Assembly (NCBI RefSeq): GCF_016106015.1
Contig: NZ_JACADQ010000002.1
Location: 1-64,000, forward strand
DNA length: 64,000 nt
DNA from: Neoroseomonas rubea
GTDB lineage: Bacteria > Pseudomonadota > Alphaproteobacteria > Acetobacterales > Acetobacteraceae
Direction of reading: 5' to 3'
The notes under the pieces are model-generated. The model saw only the letters and a list, made by a program, of their open reading frames with translations, did not search any database and was not told the DNA's origin. This document shows, piece after piece, positions 60,583-64,000 of the stretch (position 1 is its first letter; every line of letters begins with the position of its first letter). The position numbers and the translations under genes are program-made.

Positions 60583-61418
60583 TCCGTCAGCGCCAGCAGG
60601 TCTGCCGCGGCGCGATCAAGAAGGTCCTCGATGTCTGGTGCGCCGAGCTGGTCGTGGAAGACCTCGTACTCGATGCCGCCTGCATGGCCGGCCTGGGCCG
60701 CGAGGCGCAGGATGCGGCGCACCTCCTGGCTTCCCGCCGCACCCAGTTCGGCACGCCGCGGCACGCCGCCGTCGGCGGGCAGGTCGATGCCGCAGATCTG
60801 GATCAGCATGACGCGCTGCGCGTGATCCGACATCAGTTGCTCAAGATCGGCATCCCACCACGAATGGTGTAGGTCCAGCGTCAGTCCGATCCATGGAAAG
60901 GGTTCGATCGCGGCAAGTGCAGCGGAGATCTGGTTGATGCAGCCGCGCGGGCCGATCGCCATGGGATGGAAGGGTTCGAGCGCCAGGCGCACCCCCTCCC
61001 GTTGCGCTCTTTCGGCGAGGCGTGCCAGCCCGTCCGCGACCCGCGCCCGGGCGTCCGCGAGAGGCATGCCCGCTGCCGCATGCAGGAGCCCTCCAGGAAT
61101 GAAGTTCACCGGCGCATCGAGTTCCGCAGCAGCGGCAAAAAGTCTTGCGTCGAGCTCCGCCTGGCGACGCGCGGCAGCGGCATCGGCATGCAGCACATAG
61201 CCGGCGCTGTTCAGCGATGTCGCCTGAAGCCCATAGGCGCCAAGCAGGCGGCGCAGGTCACGCGGTGGCGCTGCGTCCACCTCGCGTGCCGTGAGCCCTA
61301 TCCCTCCGAAGCCGCGCTCAGCGAGCATGCGGCAGAAGTGCTCCGTCCGGCAGTCTCGCGGCGCGGCATAGGCGCTCACGGCAAAGCCCGCGAGCTGAGC
61401 ATGCGATATCCGAGCCAT
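60579..61418 (-). CDS. Sugar phosphate isomerase/epimerase family protein (TIM barrel)
   Basis: This 279-residue protein belongs to the xylose-isomerase-like (AP endonuclease 2) TIM barrels. Metal-ligand candidates are Glu in LALEPFHP, Asp and His in LTLDLHHSWWD and Glu in YEVFHDQL at the barrel ends. Enzymes of this family isomerise or epimerise sugars, inosose or hydroxypyruvate. The gene is the first of the minus-strand catabolic operon and diverges from the class-III aminotransferase gene across 139 nt, where both promoters must lie. The substrate is not assigned. Confidence 0.88.
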   Translation of the reverse strand: MARISHAQLAGFAVSAYAAPRDCRTEHFCRMLAERGFGGIGLTAREVDAAPPRDLRRLLGAYGLQATSLNSAGYVLHADAAAARRQAELDARLFAAAAELDAPVNFIPGGLLHAAAGMPLADARARVADGLARLAERAQREGVRLALEPFHPMAIGPRGCINQISAALAAIEPFPWIGLTLDLHHSWWDADLEQLMSDHAQRVMLIQICGIDLPADGGVPRRAELGAAGSQEVRRILRLAAQAGHAGGIEYEVFHDQLGAPDIEDLLDRAAADLLALTE

Positions 61419-61557
61419 CTTTCCGCGCCGGTCCTACGTCAGGACGTCAGTAGGCCCGAGCAGAAGGCACCATGCCAAGCCCCGCCGGTGACCTTGCACG
61501 CGCAGCGTAGCGTCGGCAGGATCGTCAACTTCGTCGCGCCAGTGCGGAGGCAACGGG

Positions 61558-62904
61558 ATGCGGTCGGGGCTCGTGCAGTCATTCTTTGCTCCCACCACGC
61601 GGCCGCGTATCGTGCGGGCAGAGGGTGTCTGGTTCACGGATAGCGACGGACGGCGCTACCTCGATGCTTCCTCCGGACCCGTCGCATGCAACCTCGGCCA
61701 CGCTCATCCGCGTATCCTCGATGCGATGATGCGCCAGGCCCGCGACCTCACCTTCGCCTTTCCGACGCAGTTCGAGACCGAGGTGAACGAGCGGCTCGGT
61801 GCACGCCTCGCGGAATTGTCCGGACCTGGCCTCGACCGGGCCTTTCTTGTGTCTGGCGGGTCCGAGGCGATCGAGACCGCCATCAAGTTCCTGCGCCAGC
61901 ACGCCGTCGCGATCGGTGAGCCTGAGCGCTGGAAGGTCATCGCGCTGGAGCCGAGCTACCACGGGAATACGCTCGGGGCCCTGGCGATCTCGGGCGATCC
62001 GGTGGCGCGTCAGGTCTTCGCCCCCCTGCTTGCGTCGCAGCCGCATGTTCCGGCGCCCCTCACCTATCGCGTGCCGGAGAACCACAGCGCCGAATCCTGG
62101 GCGCGACACTGTGCCGGACTGCTCGATGAGGTGATTCGCAGGGAGGGCCCGGAGACCATCCTTGCCTTCGTCATGGAGCCCGTTGGGGGGACCTCCTCGG
62201 GCGCCAACGTTCCGCATGAGCTCTATCACCGTGCGGTGCGCGACATCTGCACGCGGCACGGCATCGCGCTGGTTCATGATGAGGTGATGTGCGGGGCGGG
62301 ACGGACCGGATGCTTCCTGGCATCGGAACATTGGCCTGGTGTCCGTCCCGATGTCGTCGTCTTGGCCAAGGGGATTTCCGCCGGCTACACGCCGATGGGC
62401 GCAGTGTTGGCCCCGGCGTCCATGGTTGATCGCGTAGCGGCTGCCGGCGGCTTCATGCACACCTTCACCTACTTCGCGAATCCGCTGTCCTGCGCGGTTG
62501 GCCTCGCGGTGCTCGACGAACTCGCGGCAGGCGACCTGGTCGGCAATGCCGGTCGAATGGGTGCCTTGCTGTGCGAAGGGCTCAACCGTCTCGCGCAGGA
62601 GTTCCGCACCATCGGTGACGTCCGCGGGCTTGGGCTGTTGCTCGCGGTCGAACTCATCGCTGACAAGGAAACGAAACGTTCTCTACCACTGGTGCTCAAT
62701 GCGGTTGGCCGCCTGCAGGAGATCGCACTCGGGCAGGGTCTCGCGCTGTATGCGCGACGGACCGCCGGCGGACGATGGGGAGAGTGGTTCATGGTAGCTC
62801 CGCCCTTGACCGTGACAGCGGCCGAGATTGATGAACTGCTCAATAGACTGCGGAGTGCCATGTTCATTTTCGAGGCGGAGATGGAGGCCTTACAGACATC
62901 TTGA
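61558..62904 (+). CDS. Class-III PLP-dependent aminotransferase
   Basis: This 448-residue enzyme has the family's conserved order: SGGSEAIETAIK, YHGNTLGA, VMEPVGGTSSGA, Asp241 in LVHDEVMCGAGRTG and the Schiff-base Lys271 in LAKGISAGYTPMGAV. Such enzymes transfer the terminal amino group of omega-amino acids, diamines or polyamines. Next to a polyamine-type transporter this suggests a role in amine catabolism, an inference from context. It is transcribed divergently from the transporter/isomerase operon. Confidence 0.93.
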   Translation: MRSGLVQSFFAPTTRPRIVRAEGVWFTDSDGRRYLDASSGPVACNLGHAHPRILDAMMRQARDLTFAFPTQFETEVNERLGARLAELSGPGLDRAFLVSGGSEAIETAIKFLRQHAVAIGEPERWKVIALEPSYHGNTLGALAISGDPVARQVFAPLLASQPHVPAPLTYRVPENHSAESWARHCAGLLDEVIRREGPETILAFVMEPVGGTSSGANVPHELYHRAVRDICTRHGIALVHDEVMCGAGRTGCFLASEHWPGVRPDVVVLAKGISAGYTPMGAVLAPASMVDRVAAAGGFMHTFTYFANPLSCAVGLAVLDELAAGDLVGNAGRMGALLCEGLNRLAQEFRTIGDVRGLGLLLAVELIADKETKRSLPLVLNAVGRLQEIALGQGLALYARRTAGGRWGEWFMVAPPLTVTAAEIDELLNRLRSAMFIFEAEMEALQTS

Positions 62905-63265
62905 ATTCTGCTGCACCCGTGACGGCTCGGGATGACGGGACGCCGTTCCTGATGAAGCGCAAGACAACGTCGTCGGGAAGGAGGTTGTCATCGAAAGCGC
63001 TGTGCGGATCGAGGTGGTGCTGACGTGCCTCCCGGCTCTTGGACTGCGCTGAGCCGAATGATTTCAGTCTATCGCCTGCTTGCCAGCCTTGGGACGCCCT
63101 GGCGGGCGTCATCCACCGCTATGCGGTTGGCGTGGGCCGTGTGCCGGCGAGCGGGCTCGCCGGCGTCTCGTTGCAGATCGCGATGTACGCAACGCTCGTT
63201 CCTCGCGCCGCTCCAGCGACGAGGAGGAGTTTGATGGTGTTGGCGCGCAGGATTAGGACGCTACC
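62905..63265. other. Convergent intergenic region with two hairpins
   Basis: No gene is supported between the aminotransferase and the convergent decarboxylase-like gene. Two perfect hairpins are present: GACGCCC-TGGC-GGGCGTC (63093-63110) and the stronger one at 63143-63164. Either could end transcription. Confidence 0.5.
63143..63164. terminator. GC hairpin, possible terminator
   Basis: GCCGGCGAG (63143-63151) and CTCGCCGGC (63156-63164) form a perfect 9-bp stem with a CGGG loop. The same arms occur in the hairpin at 6729-6757. No T-tract follows on either strand. Confidence 0.45.
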
Positions 63266-63652
63266 CTAGCGATCGGCGAACTCCGGTTCCTCGAAGACCT
63301 CCTTCGCGACCTTGAAGGCTTCCCCAGCTGCCGGCACGCCGCAATAGACGCAGGCCTGGAGGAAGACTTCCTGGATCTCCGCCCGTGTCACCCCATTGGT
63401 CAGGGCGCCACGGACATGGATCTTCAGCTCATTCGGCTTGCCGAGCGCCACCAGCATGCCGAGGTTGACCATGCTGCGCGCCTTGCGGTCGAGCCCCGGG
63501 CGGCCCCAGACGTCACCCCAGCAATAGCGTAGTGCGAGTTCCTGGAACGGCATGTCGAAGTCGGTGGCGCTGCTCATCGCGGCATCGTGCCGCGCCTGGC
63601 CGATCACCTCGGCGCGCAGCCGCTTGCCGGTTTCGAGGAGATCGTCGCTCAT
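63266..63652 (-). CDS. Carboxymuconolactone decarboxylase family protein
   Basis: This 128-residue protein matches the PcaC/CMD fold: RYCWGDVWGRPGLDRKARSM, then ELKIHVRGALTNGVTRAEIQEVFLQACVYCGVPAAGEAF. PcaC decarboxylates gamma-carboxymuconolactone in protocatechuate breakdown. The conserved Trp-Gly, Arg and His of PcaC are present, but many CMD homologues have other roles, and no other pca genes are in view. AGGA lies nine bases before the ATG. It may be cotranscribed with the TRAP binding-protein gene 87 nt upstream or stand alone. Confidence 0.9.
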   Translation of the reverse strand: MSDDLLETGKRLRAEVIGQARHDAAMSSATDFDMPFQELALRYCWGDVWGRPGLDRKARSMVNLGMLVALGKPNELKIHVRGALTNGVTRAEIQEVFLQACVYCGVPAAGEAFKVAKEVFEEPEFADR

Positions 63653-63739
63653 CCTGAATGTTCCTTCGCTCAGGGTCGCAGTCGCCCCGACGCGTGGGGC
63701 GAAAACAGTTCTAGCAGGGCGTGACGCGCGCGCCTTGCC

Positions 63740-64000
63740 TCAGCGCGGCAGCGCCGCGCGGTAGGCCTCCAGCACCTGCTGCCCCTCCGGCCCCGCGCGC
63801 TGGACCCATTCCTGCGTTTGGCGCGCGCCGACCTCGCGTAGCTGGGTCATGAAGGCGGCGGAGGGCTCCCGCACCTGCATGCCGCGGCTGCGCAGCCGCT
63901 CGACCATCTCCCCTTCCGCCGCCCGCGCGAATTCCAGGCCGCGCACGGCCGCGCGCCCTGCGGCCTCGGTCATCGCGTTCCGCGTCGCCTCGTCCAGCGC
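63740..64000 (-). CDS. TRAP transporter substrate-binding protein (DctP), C-terminal end
   Basis: The frame is open to the window edge, so only the last 86 residues are seen. They read ALDEATRNAMTEAAGRAA followed by a helix rich in Glu and Arg, then MTQLREVGARQTQEWVQRAG, the usual C-terminal helices of DctP-type binding proteins of tripartite TRAP importers. Most bind organic acids. The permease genes would lie outside the window. The next gene on the same strand is the carboxymuconolactone-decarboxylase-like protein. Confidence 0.75.
   Translation of the reverse strand, partial: ALDEATRNAMTEAAGRAAVRGLEFARAAEGEMVERLRSRGMQVREPSAAFMTQLREVGARQTQEWVQRAGPEGQQVLEAYRAALPR

Noticed and set aside
1-64000. 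CRISPR arrays, rRNA genes, prophage, riboswitches
   Set aside because: No regularly spaced direct repeats, rRNA-like stretches, phage structural genes or known riboswitch cores were seen on either strand.

Overview
The window is high-G+C DNA with the codon use, overlapping start/stop junctions and gene content of an alphaproteobacterium. The mix of genes (a TPR lipoprotein beside ispE and tRNA-Gln, an ExoP/ExoQ/ExoY-type polysaccharide locus, an EcfG-like sigma factor, a TRAP transporter piece) would fit an Acetobacteraceae (Roseomonas-like) genome. That placement is an inference from gene style; no marker gene is present. No CRISPR array, rRNA operon, prophage or intact insertion sequence was seen.

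Layout. (1) 1-3507 is housekeeping: the end of an unknown gene, a TPR lipoprotein, ispE (apparently starting at CTG) and tRNA-Gln(UUG), followed by the broken tail of an IS66-type transposase. (2) 4.4-10.8 kb is a stress island: Dps, a YqjD/ElaB-like membrane protein, a DUF2171 protein, a PRC-barrel protein, a small lipoprotein, two small exported or anchored proteins, an AI-2E-family membrane protein with an unusual C-terminal domain, and a decayed DUF2382 gene. (3) 11.3-41.4 kb is an exopolysaccharide locus: FkbM methyltransferases, a DegT aminotransferase, an FAD oxidoreductase, a priming sugar-phosphate transferase with a translationally coupled XRE regulator, several glycosyltransferases, a Wzz/ExoP co-polymerase with a degenerate kinase domain, two Wzx flippases, a Wzy polymerase, a Wza-type export lipoprotein and two GH16 glycanases (one exported by signal peptide, one RTX type). 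A sigma factor and a tandem DGQHR-type protein sit inside this locus. (4) 41.7-48.7 kb is a second stress island: DUF892 ferritin-like protein, a 25-residue peptide coupled to a membrane protein, a YflT-like protein, a PepSY-like secreted protein, a large-subunit catalase and an FAD oxidoreductase. (5) 48.7-50.5 kb holds a ribbon-helix-helix regulator and a PHB-depolymerase-family esterase. (6) 50.7-64 kb is a catabolic and uptake region: NicD-like hydrolase, amidase, peptide-type binding protein, SDR, a complete polyamine-type ABC transporter, NAD-epimerase, TIM-barrel isomerase, divergent class-III aminotransferase, a carboxymuconolactone-decarboxylase-like protein and the end of a TRAP binding protein.

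The most interesting thread links regions 2, 3 and 4. The sigma factor at 25197-26057 looks like the general-stress sigma EcfG, but its own C-terminus carries a NepR-like anti-sigma segment. The two-part sequence GCAAC-N16/17-CGTT, one base away from the known EcfG promoter (GGAAC-N16/17-CGTT), recurs upstream of at least seven genes: dps, the PRC-barrel gene, both small minus-strand exported-protein genes, the PepSY-like gene, katE, and the EPS-locus gene next to the sigma gene. This suggests a local general-stress regulon with a shifted promoter and a self-contained sigma/anti-sigma fusion. The motif and the fusion are read directly from sequence; the regulatory link is inference.
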